DNA of 64,000 nucleotides from Acytostelium subglobosum LB1 (GCF_000787575.1 NW_012236509.1:471076-535075), one strand, 5' to 3'; shown: positions 12,118-22,953, counted from the first letter of the stretch. Program-made: numbers and translations. Notes: generated by a model from the sequence alone, not told the origin.

Positions 12118-15100
12118 CTAGTCGGACTGTCGTTGCAACTTGACGATGAGGTCGTCGCATAGCCTGCCCAACTCCTCGTTCTCCTTCTCCTTGACATTGA
12201 GTCGAACCTCTGTCTTGTTCAGTTTGGCGTTGAGCACCGCCACCTCCTTGGCAGCCATGTCTTTAAGTCGCATGAGCTGATCGGACGCGCTGTTTAGCTT
12301 CTGCTCGGCATGTGCCTTGAGTGCGTTGAATCGCGAGTTTTGAAGATCGAGATCCTTGCTCAGTCGCGCCACGTTCTCCTTGCTCTCCTTGAGCTCCTTC
12401 CTCAGATTGTCATTCTCCATCAGTGTCTCTGTCAGCTTGGCATTGTTCTGGGGCACTGGTGCGGGCTGATCAATCATGCTCTGCATAGTTGCCTGATACT
12501 GCACCAACACCGTCTTCATCAGTGCGCAGTTCCTAACCTCCTTGTCGTGTTTGATCTGCATGTCCTCCAGCTCAATGGCAAGTATAGCACTCTCGTCTGA
12601 TGCCTAATAGGACCAAGTGGACAGTGTCAGTTAGGTGAATGAATGAATGAGTGAGGTGAGTGAGTGAGTGATACGCTACCTGCTTAAGTATCTCCTTCCT
12701 TGTTGCCTCGACGATGCGGTCAACATCCTCTTGGGTGTACATGGCATTGGGCTGGTAGAAGTTTGGCTGTGGGATGTAGTATTGATGCTGCCCTGGTTGT
12801 GGCTGCTGGTGTTGGTTGTGATAGGGCGATTGATGAGGTGATTGGTAGTACATTGGCATGTGACCAGGTGTCGATGGCGCATTCTGTTGTTGATAATACT
12901 GCTGCTGCTGTTGTTGCTGTTGTTGTTGCTGATATTGAGGCTGTTGAGATGGCAACATTTGTTGTAAATGTGATGATGTGGTCGTCGTGGTACTGGTCGT
13001 TGTCGTGGTTGGTGCAGGTTGTTGAGCTCCACGGACGCCATTCAAAGGAGGACTGGTAGAGGGGAAGTCTTCGTCGGCTCCCATTGTGTCATGTGTGCCC
13101 ATCTTCTTCAACTGCCCCTTCATCAGCTCGCGCTGTTGGTCACGCTCCTTCTGCTTGGCCAGACGCTGTTGCTCCTTCTCCTCATCCTCTTGCGTCTTCT
13201 TTGATGTGGCCGCTGCCGCTGCCGCCTTGCGCTGCTGAACTCGCTTCTTTGCCTCCTCCTCTTTTCTCTTCATTTCCAGCTCCAGCTCTGCCTCCTCATC
13301 CTGATAGCTGGACGTCGTGACGCCTGCATTCTTCTGCTCTAGCTCCAATCGTTCAAACTCCTTCTGCATCTGCTCCTCAAGTGCTCGCTGCCTGTCTGCC
13401 TGTCTCTTGGCCTCGGCGGCCTCCCTTGCCTGCTCGTCGTCCGCCGCTGGCACCACCGCTGGTTCGACCTCCACCTTTTTCTTGTTCATCTGCTGCTTCA
13501 TCAACTCGCGTTGTTGGTCACGCTCCTTTTCCTTCTCCAATCGCAGTCGCTCCTTCTCCTCATCCTCTGGCGTCGTCGCCTTCTTGGCGCCAGCTGCCAT
13601 CTTCCTCTGTCGCTCCTGTACGCGTCTCCTTGACTCCTCCTGCTTGCGTTTGGTCTCCTCCTCATCCTCAACCGGTGCTCCTCCCTCTGCGTCCAATCTT
13701 GCGAACTCCTTGGCCAGCTCCTCCTCCATCTTTCTCTGTTTCTCCTGTTGCTGTCTCAAAGCCTCTGCCGCTGCTCGTTCATACTCTTGGTCATCATCTA
13801 CGTGTGGTGCTGGCGCTGCCGCAACGGGTGCTGGCTCTGGGGTTGGAGCGGCGGGTGTTGGCGTAGGTGCAGGTTGCTTGGGCGCCTCTTGCTTGGGTGC
13901 ATCGTCGCCATCATGATGGGAGGCCTGTTGTTTCTGTTGCTTCATCTGTTGCTTCATCAACTCGCGCTGCTGATCCATCTCCTTTTGTTTCTCGAGACGC
14001 AGACGCTCCTTCTCCTCCTCCTCTGGTGTCTTTTTCTTGGCACCAGCCATCATCTTTTGTTGTCGCTGTTGTACTCGCCTGCGAGTCTCTTCCTGCTTCC
14101 TGCGCTCTTCCTCTTCGTCGACCATGCCAACACCCTCGGCTTCCAGACGTGCGTACTCTGCATCCAACTCCTCCTGCATCTTCCTCTGTTTCTCCTGCAA
14201 CAATCGCTCAGCCTCTCTGGCTGCCTTTTCAAACTCGTCATCATTCTCAATGGGTTTTGATTCCTCTTGGGCTGGTGCTGGAGCTGGGGCTGGAGCTGGG
14301 ACTGGGGCGGGGGCTGGGGCAGTGATCACTGGCGGGAGCACAACTTCGTGTGAACTGATCTCAGGTAATGATTCGCTGACGACGGTGTCCTCTTGCTTCT
14401 TCTGGCTCATCTGCTTCTTCATGGTCTCACGCTCTTGGTCGCGCTCCTTCTGCTTCTCGAGACGCTGGCGCTCCTTCTCCTCCTCCTCTGGCGTCTTTTT
14501 CTTGGCACCAGCCATCATCTTTTGTTGTCGCTGTTGTACTCGTCGACGTGCCTCCTCCTGTTTCTTGCGGGCCTCTTCCTCCTCATCGACGACAGCCACG
14601 CCCTCAGACTCGAGTCTGGCGAATTCTCTGTCCATCTCCTCCTTCATCTTCCTCTCGCGCTCAAGCTGGATGCGCTTGGCCTCCTGGGCAGCGCGCTCAA
14701 ACTCTGCATCGTCGTCGATTGGCTTGGATGTCTCTTCCTGCTCCTGTGTGGCGTTGTGTGTGGTCTGGTCGTCTCCCTGTTGCGCTTGCTTTGCACCAGA
14801 CGAATGATTGGACTGCTGCTGTTGCTGCTCGGGATGATCATTCGTTGTGGCGGCGGCGGCAGTGATCTTCTGTTTCATCAGCTCACGCTCCTCATCGCGT
14901 TTCTTCTGTTTCTCCAACAACTTCTTATCCTCATCACTCTTTGCGGCGCTGGCGGCGTTGGCAGAAGGCTTCTTTCCTCGGTTGGCAATAGCCTCGCGAC
15001 GCTGACGCGCCTTTTCCTCGACCTCTCTCCTTCGCTCCTCCTGGTCGTCGTCCTCCTCTGGCTGATTCTTTGCCTCACGTTCCAATCGATCAAACTCGGC

Positions 15101-15403
15101 CTGCATCTCCGCCTCCATCTGTCTCTTCCTCTCCTCCTGGATTCGCAATGCTTCCTGTGCCTGTCTTTCAAACTCCTCCTCCTCGCTATTACTATTGTTG
15201 TTGGCAGTGGCACTTGTTGAGTTACCATCTGCATCTATTCTTCCAGCTGCCAATTCACTCTTGTAATGTTCATATTCCTTTGGATTGACTGTTGGATCAT
15301 CGTCATCATCTACAAATATACCATCATCCTCCAATGACAATCTCTCCCTGAACTTTCTAATCATCTCAGGGTCACCCAAGAAGCTTGCCATCCTTCTTAA
15401 CAA
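12118..15403 (-). CDS. tacc: TACC family centrosomal protein with five charged coiled-coil repeats
   Basis: Two exons, 15403-12680 and 12603-12118 (phase 0), 1069 residues. The last 100 residues match the TACC coiled-coil signature: FNALKAHAEQKLNSAS, KEVAVLNAKLNKTE and KEKENEELGRLCDDLI. TACC proteins bind XMAP215-type proteins at centrosomes and microtubule ends; the Dictyostelium TACC interacts with CP224. Before it lie five tandem repeats of about 110 residues, each with an (E/D)FERAAQEAxR-like start, an EF.RLE.EG turn, RRVQ.RQQKMMAGAKKKTP-like core and an EKQKERDQ..LMK.QM end. They are separated by Pro/Ala- or Gln-rich linkers and a poly-Gln stretch near 12900-12940. The repeats are nearly all Glu/Lys/Arg/Gln and are probably long helices. 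The N-terminus (MASFLGDPEMIRKFRERL-like) is unique. An E2F-like motif lies 243 bases upstream. Confidence 0.85.
12896..12945 (-). repeat. Poly-Gln trinucleotide tract in TACC
   Basis: A run of CAG/CAA codons, written CTG/TTG on the + strand, encodes an interrupted Gln stretch in the linker between the charged repeats and the C-terminal TACC domain. Such tracts are typical of dictyostelid proteins. Confidence 0.8.
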
Positions 15404-16054
15404 TACTGATTCAGTCTATGTATATCTAATCATTGATTGATTGGATTGATTGAGTGAATGAGTGAGTGAGTTCGACATGTTTGATTGATTGATTGATGGT
15501 CATCAACATACTTGAATGAATGAATGAAGATATAAGTAATATATATATAAAGTCTGTTATGTTGTATTGTAATTTAATAGTTGTAGGCGTTTGAATGAAC
15601 TTGATGTCAATGCCACTTTGAGTTGAGTGTTCATCATTCAAAGGGTTGGCGGGAAGTGATCTAATCTGATAACGTGACCATCATCATTCAGTTTCAAATA
15701 AATGATTTAAATTCAATTTTTCAAAAACACATCTATCCTCTCTCACGAGCTACCTCACACGCTCTCTCCCTCTCGCTCAAATCCTTCGTCTGCACTCTTA
15801 TCTCGAATCAGTTTGCAATAACCAAGTCTGTTACTCATGTATGTATATCTACTTTATAATCACATCCATCCAATCGACAGTATATCAGGATCATTAGATT
15901 CATAGCGACACAGGATAGCCAACGATACATTGATCATTGGATGGATGATGAATGAATGAATGAATGAAGATAAATGAAAGATACAGGATACTAATACAAC
16001 AATGAACCAACAATAACAGTAAGGAATTCAATCCCAAACAAACGATAATCAAAT
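15404..16054. other. Divergent spacer between TACC and eS12
   Basis: About 650 bases shared as promoter by two divergently transcribed genes. Contents: TGAT/TGAA runs at 15430-15500 and 15940-15970, an E2F-type motif at 15646-15655, and a pyrimidine-rich stretch at 15735-15790. No coding potential recognised. Confidence 0.6.
15646..15655 (+). promoter_or_regulatory. E2F-like motif TTGGCGGGAA upstream of TACC
   Basis: The 10 bases match the classical E2F/DP consensus (TTTSSCGC, here as TTGGCGGGAA). It sits 243 bases upstream of the TACC start codon, and two atypical E2F genes lie 6-9 kb away. Binding is inferred from motif alone. Confidence 0.4.
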
Positions 16055-16474
16055 ATGTCTGAAGGAGATGTTGTATCAGCTATCACCAACCCATTGGAGA
16101 AGGTCACTGACCCAATGGTCGCCCTCAACAAGGTCTTGAAGGAGTCCCTCTCCGTCTGCGGTCTTTCTCGTGGTCTCCACGAGGTCGTCAAGGCCCTCGA
16201 CAAGAGATCCGCCCGTCTGTGCATCTTGGCCGACGACTGTGACGAGCAGAACTACGTTCGCTTGATCAAGGCTCTCTGCGCCGAGCACTCCATCCCCTTG
16301 ATCACCGTCGAGGAGTCCAAGAAGTTGGGCGAGTGGGCCGGTCTTTGCAAGCTCGACAAGGAGGCTACTGCCCGTAAGATTGTTGCCTGTTCCTCCGTTG
16401 CCATCAACACCTTCGGAAAGGAGTCCGAGGAGTACAAGTTCCTCATGGAGTACGTCGAGAAGAACAGAATCTAA
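16055..16474 (+). CDS. rps12: 40S ribosomal protein S12 (eS12)
   Basis: Single exon of 139 residues, close to the usual eS12 length. The L7Ae-like fold is evident: VLKESLSVCGLSRGLHEVVK, then ARLCILADDCDEQNYVRLI, ALCAEHSIPLI, GEWAGLCK and a C-terminal CSSVAIN segment. It is a component of the small ribosomal subunit near the beak. The coding sequence shows strong codon preference (TCC, GTC, AAG), as expected for a highly expressed gene and stronger than in its neighbours. The start is chosen from length and from MSEGDVVSA, a normal eS12 opening. Confidence 0.97.
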   Translation: MSEGDVVSAITNPLEKVTDPMVALNKVLKESLSVCGLSRGLHEVVKALDKRSARLCILADDCDEQNYVRLIKALCAEHSIPLITVEESKKLGEWAGLCKLDKEATARKIVACSSVAINTFGKESEEYKFLMEYVEKNRI

Positions 16475-16853
16475 ACATCCTCTTTAGTTTCCAAATCATC
16501 TCAACATAAACCGTAGTAGCGACAGTTCCATCAATGTCTTACAAACAACTCATTCATCTTTGTTCATTCATTCATTCATTCATTCGTTCGTTTAGGTGGC
16601 TCAGTGCCATGACATTGCAGGGTAGATGTCTGAAGTCACGCTTAGGCATCAGTCGGGGCAGGCTTAGGTAATGGTCAGGGGTAGACAAGGATAAGGGTAA
16701 GAGAAGAGTATGGCAAGTATATACATGACTTTATTGGATCAACATGTTGAGGATGTTATTGACATCATTGACATCATTGTTTGATGTTGTTGAATGTTGA
16801 ACGTTGTTGATTGATTGAATGATTGAATGTGTTGGTGAGTTGTTGATGAAGGA
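16475..16853. other. 3' spacer between eS12 and Lys-rich gene
   Basis: Convergent 3' regions of about 380 bases. It has a (TTCA)n run at 16560-16590 and a G-rich stretch near 16610-16700 without ORF. No gene or RNA recognised. Confidence 0.5.
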
Positions 16854-17573
16854 CTACTGGTCTTGGGTACGCTTGGGAAGCACCTTGATATCACCTTGAG
16901 GAGTGATCATGAATCTCTTGGAATCCTTGAACATCTTTTTGTTGACAGCCTTGTTGATGGCTTTCTCCACTTTGGCCATCTGAACCTCAAGTAGTCTGCT
17001 CCTAATCTCAGCAATGGGTATAGATGTACCGACTGGATGTTCGGCCACAATTCTCTTGATCTCTCTCTTCCACTTCAACTTCTTGACTCTGACCTTCTTG
17101 TCCTTCTTGTCCTTCTTGTCCTTCTTGTCCTTCTTGTCCTTCTTGTCCTTCTTGTCCATCTTCTTGTCTTCCTTCTTGTCATCCATCTGGTCCTCCTTCA
17201 GGTCCTTGATTGGCTCCTTCATAACAGTGATCACCTCTTGGACTATTTGTTCCTGGGAGTCCTTGTTCTTCTTGTCCTTCTTGACTCTGACCTTCTTGTC
17301 CGTCTTGTCCAACTTGTCCTCACTCTTGGGCTTCTTCTCCCTCTTGACTCTGACCTTCTTGTCGGTCTTGTCCATCTTGTTCTCCTCATTCTTGATCTTC
17401 TTGACCCTCTTCTCACAGTTCTTCTCCTTCATCTCCTTTCTCTCCATTCTTTGGATCTTCCTGGCGATCTTGATATCAATGGCTTGATCAGAGTTGTTGT
17501 TGGACAGTGTGATGGATCCTATTTGCTCGACCAAAAGGTCTGATGATATCTCATTATTGTTGTTGGCAGTCAT
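16854..17573 (-). CDS. Lysine-rich, probably nucleolar protein (LYAR-like C-terminus)
   Basis: Single exon of 239 residues. The start is taken at 17573 (MTANNNNEIS) because the upstream in-frame sequence is TGAT-repeat spacer. Residues 50-165 are almost all Lys, Asp, Glu and Val, with VRVKKDKK-type repeats and a perfect KKD tract. Residues about 168-239 form a compact alpha/beta module (WKREIKRIVAEHP, PIAEIRSRLLEVQMAKVEKAINKAV, RFMITPQGDIKVL), which resembles the winged-helix-like C-terminal region of LYAR-type nucleolar proteins and the positively charged ends of ribosome-biogenesis factors. That assignment is by pattern only. A nuclear or nucleolar location is inferred from the Lys content. 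Confidence 0.65.
   Translation of the reverse strand: MTANNNNEISSDLLVEQIGSITLSNNNSDQAIDIKIARKIQRMERKEMKEKNCEKRVKKIKNEENKMDKTDKKVRVKREKKPKSEDKLDKTDKKVRVKKDKKNKDSQEQIVQEVITVMKEPIKDLKEDQMDDKKEDKKMDKKDKKDKKDKKDKKDKKDKKVRVKKLKWKREIKRIVAEHPVGTSIPIAEIRSRLLEVQMAKVEKAINKAVNKKMFKDSKRFMITPQGDIKVLPKRTQDQ
17097..17160 (-). repeat. 9-bp tandem repeat encoding Lys-Lys-Asp
   Basis: The + strand shows TCCTTCTTG repeated about seven times in a row, coding for DKK units on the minus strand. This is an in-frame microsatellite inside the Lys-rich gene, and its copy number should vary between strains. Confidence 0.9.
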
Positions 17574-17813
17574 TTTTGATGATATTATTATATAAAGTTG
17601 ATTGATTGATTGATATGTCTGATTGTTTGATATGTCTGATTGATTGATATGTCTGATTGATTGATATGTCTTTGATTGATTGATTGATGATGTTGGTTGA
17701 TTGTCAAGGTACCATTTAAATAATGTTCCAGTCATTCTGGAAATGTGTTGAAAGTGAAAGAGTTTGGCAAAGGTCGCTCAGAATTCTGAGCATGGGATGG
17801 TGGTCTCAACAGG

Positions 17814-18969
17814 CTAGGGATGGCTCATGAATGACATGACCACATTGTTGCCTTTGAACAATACCATCAGTATCCTCCCGATCTCATTGGTGATCACTTG
17901 CTGAGGATAGTCAGAGACTAGTGACGCTTGGTATGTTAGATCAAAGAAATCAAAGAAAGATATACAATGATTGTTAGTGACTGATGACCTCACGACGAGG
18001 ACATTCTGTAGCTTGACATGATATACATACCCCATCGTATAAGCTTGACAGTGGTCGTACGTAACATAATTGCATAGGCAACAGAGATCACTCCTAGTGC
18101 GATCAATGTGAATGAGTGCTCGAGAAAGTTTCTTGGTTGCAAGTATATAAAGTCAAGTACTTGTTGACATATGTTGTTGAGTCTCTCGTCACCAGGGAAG
18201 TATGATTGGAGCAACAATGCCACGACCTCATCAACCAATGGTATTCTCAAATAGTTGCTAATGACCTCCATGAACTCTGTTATGCAGCATGTTGTGTCAA
18301 ACAATCAACTTGTCCTTGTCACTCATACATCAATCGAATACAACATACCTTGTTCCATTGTAACATACGAGCCCTTTGAGAAGTATGTTGCGGCCAGTCT
18401 GGTGAGTATGTCCTTCTGGTCCACTTGTGACTCATTCATCTAGGTTGATCAATCATGTGTCAGTCAGCTGATGTGTTGGTAACAATGGTAGATGTTATAC
18501 CCACCTTACAAGATAGGATCAGGGCACATATAGCCATTTGGATGTCAACATCCTCGGATGTCTCTGTTGTGGCCTTACCATCTTGGGCCTGAGTCGCAAC
18601 AATCTTCTTGTTGATATCCTTCAATCCAATATATCTCTGTAATAAACTATATTATGAATAAGGAATGTCAGGTATACCTCAACAATCATTCAATCATTCA
18701 ATCATTCAATCAATGGCATTAGACAAGACTAGACTAAGACCATACCACACAGCATAATGTACATTGATTGAACTCAACTTGTATTCTCTTGCTAGACTGT
18801 AGAGTATTAGTATTATATGTCTCTTTGGGAATGGATACAATTGATTGTAATTCCTCCAACTGTCCTCTTTGAAGCTCAACAATTTGTAAGTCTCATATCT
18901 ATCAAATATATTATTGTTCATCAACTGTTGTTGTTGCACTGAATATCTATTGCTATCCAAGTCTATCAT
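17814..18969 (-). CDS. Cyclin-like protein
   Basis: Exons on the minus strand: 18969-18763, 18636-18505, 18439-18349, 18276-18031 and 17926-17814, about 262 residues. The first donor is uncertain: the stronger-looking GTATGG site 14 bases downstream would create a stop, so I used GTACAT at 18762. The last acceptor is AAG rather than CAG/TAG. The protein reads as a cyclin-type helical bundle: ILILYSLAREYKLSSIN, DVDIQMAICALILSCKVDQKD, TRLAATYFSK, EFMEVISNYLR, then a second set around CQQVLDFIYLQPRNFLEHSF and VISVAYAIML. No known cyclin class (A/B/D/T) is clear, so the kinase partner is unknown. Confidence 0.6.
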
Positions 18970-19266
18970 CTATTCAATCCTATACTATACTGTTTATTAT
19001 CTCAAGTTTATAGTTATAACACTTGTATCTTCAAGATTGAATATTGTATCTTTGCAACTTCCCTTTTTGGATTCGCCGAACACACAAGTTGTGTTGATGT
19101 TGTGGACTTTGAGATGGAATGAATTGAATGTTCAAGTTTGTTGACAACACTTTATCATGACTCAGTCATCAATCAAACACAAACTTATAAATAATGTGAT
19201 AGATATTTGAATCAATATTATTACTTGTATATATTATAGAGATAAGATTAGACATATAGATAAAGG
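18970..19266. other. Divergent spacer upstream of cyclin-like and unknown genes
   Basis: About 300 bases, strongly AT-rich towards 19190-19260, shared by two divergent genes. No ORF or RNA gene recognised. Confidence 0.5.
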
Positions 19267-20862
19267 ATGTATCCACAACCAAGTGCTCCTCCAGCACTCA
19301 AACCATCAACATCACAACAACAACAACAACAACAACAAGATATAGTTGTTGGAGATAATGATGATTTGGATGATATACTCAATAATATCAATAATAATAA
19401 TAACAATAATAATAAGATAGACAATAATGATTATGATTTAAAGAGTTTACAGATATACTCACCAAAGAGTAATGGTGGTGTAGATCCATTACAAGAGTAT
19501 AGACCAATGTCTTCACCATACGGGCAACAACAACAACAACAACAACAATCAATTGTCAAGGACAACATAACAAGAGTGGCTCACTTTGGTATCAGCATGG
19601 ACAATGCCACCAAGCTCTACGAAGAATGGCTCAATGGTCTATGGTTCACACCAACAGGGTATGTTTGATAATGATTGATTGACAGTGATTGACAAGTGAT
19701 GATTGATTGAGTTGACCTAACAAATACAACATATTCAAGATTCAAGAGACAAGTTGGAGTTGATACACTTCAGAAATTGTATATACCATTCTACAGCTTC
19801 AGAGCGGTGTACAATGTATACTTCCAGGGCAATGTATCTTATAATGACAATTGGATACAACCGACGAATAACAATGGCAAACTGATCATCCCCTCAGTAA
19901 CACCATCACAACAGCAACAACAACAATCTGTGGCGTCAGTTGCCACCGCTGCAATCTTACCAAGCAAGCGACCACCAACAAAGGCACGCGAACAAGGCTT
20001 CATCACGAGAACGGTCAATCGCATCTTTCTATGCGCGTCCAACTCAATCGATTGGCAAGAGTACCAAGACATTCGCGTACTCTTTGACTTTAACAATGTG
20101 GATGCAGTGTCTGTCAGCGACTTCAAGATACGTCTACATCAGGAGAATGCCAATGAGGCGATGCGCGTTGTCGAGGAGGTGGTGTGGGCTCGCCACAAGA
20201 GTCGCATCGAGGTGGAGGAGCAGGCCAATGCACTGGCCTACCTCGTCAATCAGGAGCAGACGCCACACATTGACAATGTCAGCAGCAATGTACAGTTCCT
20301 CTCTTGCTTTGCCACACTCTACTACGTGCCATTCTATCACGCCAGCTACAACTTTGAAGACAAGACCTACAGCTTCTTTGTGGACGGCCAGAATGGCCAG
20401 GTGTTTGCCACGCGACCCAACTATGGCCTGGGCAAGATTGGCGATGCTGTCAAGGGCGTCAAGAACTACTTTGGCATGATCTTTGGAGTGCAGGAGCAGG
20501 TGCAGAAGAAGCGTGGCGCCGAGCTGGCCAGCGAGGACGGCACACATGTATATACTAAGGACAACTACTTTGTGACGTGGCCGCGCTCCGCCACCGGCCT
20601 GTTCAGCGGCTACGTGCCCGGCTGGCTGACCATCAGGAACAAGTCGTCGAGGCCAGTGACCATTCGTGCACAGAAGCGTCGCGGCGCTCGCAAAGGAGCA
20701 CCGATCGAGTTGGGCATTTGTCAAGAGCGATCATTCACCTACAAGGGACATCTCTGCATCGAAGTGCTCGACGGAGACTACACCGCCATCGGCATCACGT
20801 ACTTTAGTACTACAGGCGGTAATGAGAAGTCGGCTCAACTCACCAACCTTCTGTACGGATGA
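19267..20862 (+). CDS. Uncharacterised dictyostelid protein with VDGQNGQV motif
   Basis: Two exons, 19267-19658 and 19740-20862 (phase 2), 504 residues. The N-terminus is Pro/Gln/Asn-rich with two poly-Gln runs. The conserved part starts at about residue 100 (AHFGISMDNATKLYEEWLNGLWFTP) and contains LQKLYIPFYSFRAVYNVYFQG and a later parallel unit: YYVPFYHASYNFEDKTYSF then VDGQNGQVFATRP. That pair (Y.P.Y...Y.Y..K.Y.F.VDG.TG.V.G.RP) is a recurring motif in bacterial and eukaryotic membrane or zinc-ribbon-associated proteins of unknown role. The C-terminal 100 residues are beta-rich (GYVPGWLTIRNKSSRPVTIR, YTAIGITYFST) like a C2 or PH fold. No catalytic residues recognised. Confidence 0.75.
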
Positions 20863-21405
20863 CGATGATGATGATAATGATCAAGGATGATGTCGACGGA
20901 TTGCGATGAAGATCTAAGATGATTGAACGAAATACACATGATCTTTCACTCTTTGTTCATAATCAATCAAATAATCGATTGACCAATGGAGAGGTGCGTG
21001 CCATGGCACACATGACAATCATATAAACGATCAGAGTTTGTGTGATCCGCACTGGAGTTCCGATTTGATTGTGAAAAAGTGACCAAATGAGGGCCTTTTT
21101 TGGTAAAACCTGGGGTGCCCTCTTGATCAAAAAATCACTGTGAGTCGATCATTTCCCTCATCTCGGCCCCGACATGTTCTCTTTTTCTCAGACTACGCAT
21201 GCTGTGCCGGTCGTGGCCCCTCCATAGGGAGTCATCGTGCTGGTGCGACGACCAACTCAACCAACTCAACTTAAGTTCACTTTGGCATAGTGCCATTTAA
21301 TTTATGCTCAAATTCTTGTACAATTCTCAAGTGTCGTCTGCTGGATGAGTGTGCAACAACTTTTGCTATAAATACTTCTGATCAGTGTTTAAGTTATTAC
21401 TCATT
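20863..21405. other. Upstream region of the first E2F gene, GC-rich and hairpin-forming
   Basis: About 540 bases. Past 21050 the composition is unusually G+C-rich for spacer DNA. An inverted pair GGTCGT (21209-21214) / ACGACC (21248-21253) encloses CTCC (21220-21223) / GGAG (21228-21231). A CCAAT box lies near 20981. It could be a regulatory region or hold an unrecognised RNA; I cannot tell which. Confidence 0.45.
21367..21374 (+). promoter_or_regulatory. TATA box of first E2F gene
   Basis: TATAAATA, 39 bases before the ATG at 21406. A start-proximal TATA element is usual in dictyostelid promoters. Confidence 0.55.
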
Positions 21406-22953
21406 ATGGATTATACTGACACTTATGCAACAATTACTAATGACACCCCAACAACAACTTTTGCCCCGTCCACAAGTCCAACTGCTGACCATCATCACAT
21501 AAGTGCTCCAGCGGCAACTATGATGATGATGATGAGCAGGTCGAGTGATGGAGGCGAGAAGTTTGGGGTGTCAATTGACAACAACAACAACAATACATTC
21601 TTGGACATTGACATTGACTCTTTCAATCTAGACTACCTACTGCAATCACCTTTCAACATTAATAATAACAACATCAACAATAACATGGATAATCCACATT
21701 ATTATAATCCTTATAATAATAATAATAATAATAGTAATAATATTTTTAATAATATTAATCAATCGATATTTTTATCGTCTTCAACAATCACTACTGATGA
21801 TGTGATTGATCAGTTATGCCCTGAGCCATTGCCAATGCCTTGGCTTCTCGAGCCATCCTCCCCCATCCCGTTCACTGACGATGTCCAAGTGGACATTGAC
21901 CCTACACCGACGTCTTCCCCCTTTGCGTCCACACCTACCCCTGGTAGTCCTTTGCCCTCGCCCTCGCCCTCGCCATTGTCCAGCCCATTGATATTGGGTT
22001 CTGTTCATACCTCGGATGTATTCACAAGTGGCATTCCATTGGCATCAATTGATTATTACCATCCATCTACTCCACCAACAACGACAACAACGACAACAAC
22101 TACGACAACGTTGGTGGATCAAATGTGCCCATATCAAATGTCATCGCCATTCCAGCCACAATCACCTTTTATGTCACCTATGTCGACCACGAGCATGACA
22201 AGTGACACCGAGCTATCCCAGCCAGAGACCCCGTCATCCCCCTACCCCGTCACTCCTATTCTCGCGCCGACTAAGAAGAAGAAACAAGTGACATCCCCCT
22301 ACTCCCCCAAATCGCCAGCCAGTGTTGCATCCAAAGAATTGGCCACCGCAGAACAAAAATGTTCGCGAACACTCAAGAGTATTACCGAGGCATTCCTTGA
22401 TGAGTATCGCACCGCTGAGCCAGAGATGTACATCGACATTGGAAGAATGGTAGACCGTCTCCAAGTGACCAAGCGCCGCTTCTACGAGATCATGAACGTG
22501 ATGGAGTGCTTTGGAGTCGTACGCAAGGAGGTGCGCGACACCTACTTTTGGCTGGGCTTTGATAACATTGGCGCCTCGATCAAGGCAATCCAACAACTTT
22601 CACAAGCACTTGCCAGTGCTGGAGTCCCACAGCCGTCAGTTACCGCTGTTGCGGTGGACCCCTACGGAACCAAGGTGTCATCAATCACAACTTTATGTCA
22701 CCAGGTTGTCAATCTGTTCCTTAACAGACGTGTTACCAGCATGGTTGACGTCAGAGAATCACTGCATCTCTGCGCCAAACAAGCACCATGCAAACGACTG
22801 TATGATATTACCAACATACTAGTGTGTCTTGGCCTGCTCTCCAAACCGGAGAAGGTGGGTACCAAACAAATGTACACATGGCTTGGTGGCGCATCAATGC
22901 CATCAACAACTTTCATCACAGATATCAAAGATAATAAAAATATAACTAAATAG
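21406..22953 (+). CDS. Atypical E2F transcription factor with two winged-helix domains (copy 1)
   Basis: Single exon of 515 residues; start at the first ATG of the frame, MDYTDTYA. The N-terminal 300 residues are low complexity (Asn, Thr, Ser, Pro). Two E2F-type winged helices follow. The first (residues about 318-395) has MYIDIGRMVDRLQVTKRRFYEIMNVMECFGVVRKEVRDTYFWLG; key residues are RR.YEI.NV in the recognition helix. The second (about 425-505) has MVDVRESLH..CKRLYDITNILVCLGLL and a W at YTWLGG. Canonical E2F helices read RRIYDITNVLEGIGL. Two DNA-binding domains in one chain without a dimerisation leucine zipper is the layout of animal E2F7/8 and plant DEL factors, which bind DNA without DP and repress cell-cycle genes. 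Repression here is inferred. Confidence 0.85.
   Translation: MDYTDTYATITNDTPTTTFAPSTSPTADHHHISAPAATMMMMMSRSSDGGEKFGVSIDNNNNNTFLDIDIDSFNLDYLLQSPFNINNNNINNNMDNPHYYNPYNNNNNNSNNIFNNINQSIFLSSSTITTDDVIDQLCPEPLPMPWLLEPSSPIPFTDDVQVDIDPTPTSSPFASTPTPGSPLPSPSPSPLSSPLILGSVHTSDVFTSGIPLASIDYYHPSTPPTTTTTTTTTTTLVDQMCPYQMSSPFQPQSPFMSPMSTTSMTSDTELSQPETPSSPYPVTPILAPTKKKKQVTSPYSPKSPASVASKELATAEQKCSRTLKSITEAFLDEYRTAEPEMYIDIGRMVDRLQVTKRRFYEIMNVMECFGVVRKEVRDTYFWLGFDNIGASIKAIQQLSQALASAGVPQPSVTAVAVDPYGTKVSSITTLCHQVVNLFLNRRVTSMVDVRESLHLCAKQAPCKRLYDITNILVCLGLLSKPEKVGTKQMYTWLGGASMPSTTFITDIKDNKNITK

Noticed and set aside
13317-14807. Long + strand ORFs opposite the TACC gene (Ser/Cys- and Leu-rich)
   Set aside because: They are mirror images of the repetitive Glu/Lys codons on the minus strand; composition is absurd for a protein and the minus-strand gene has a clear TACC domain.
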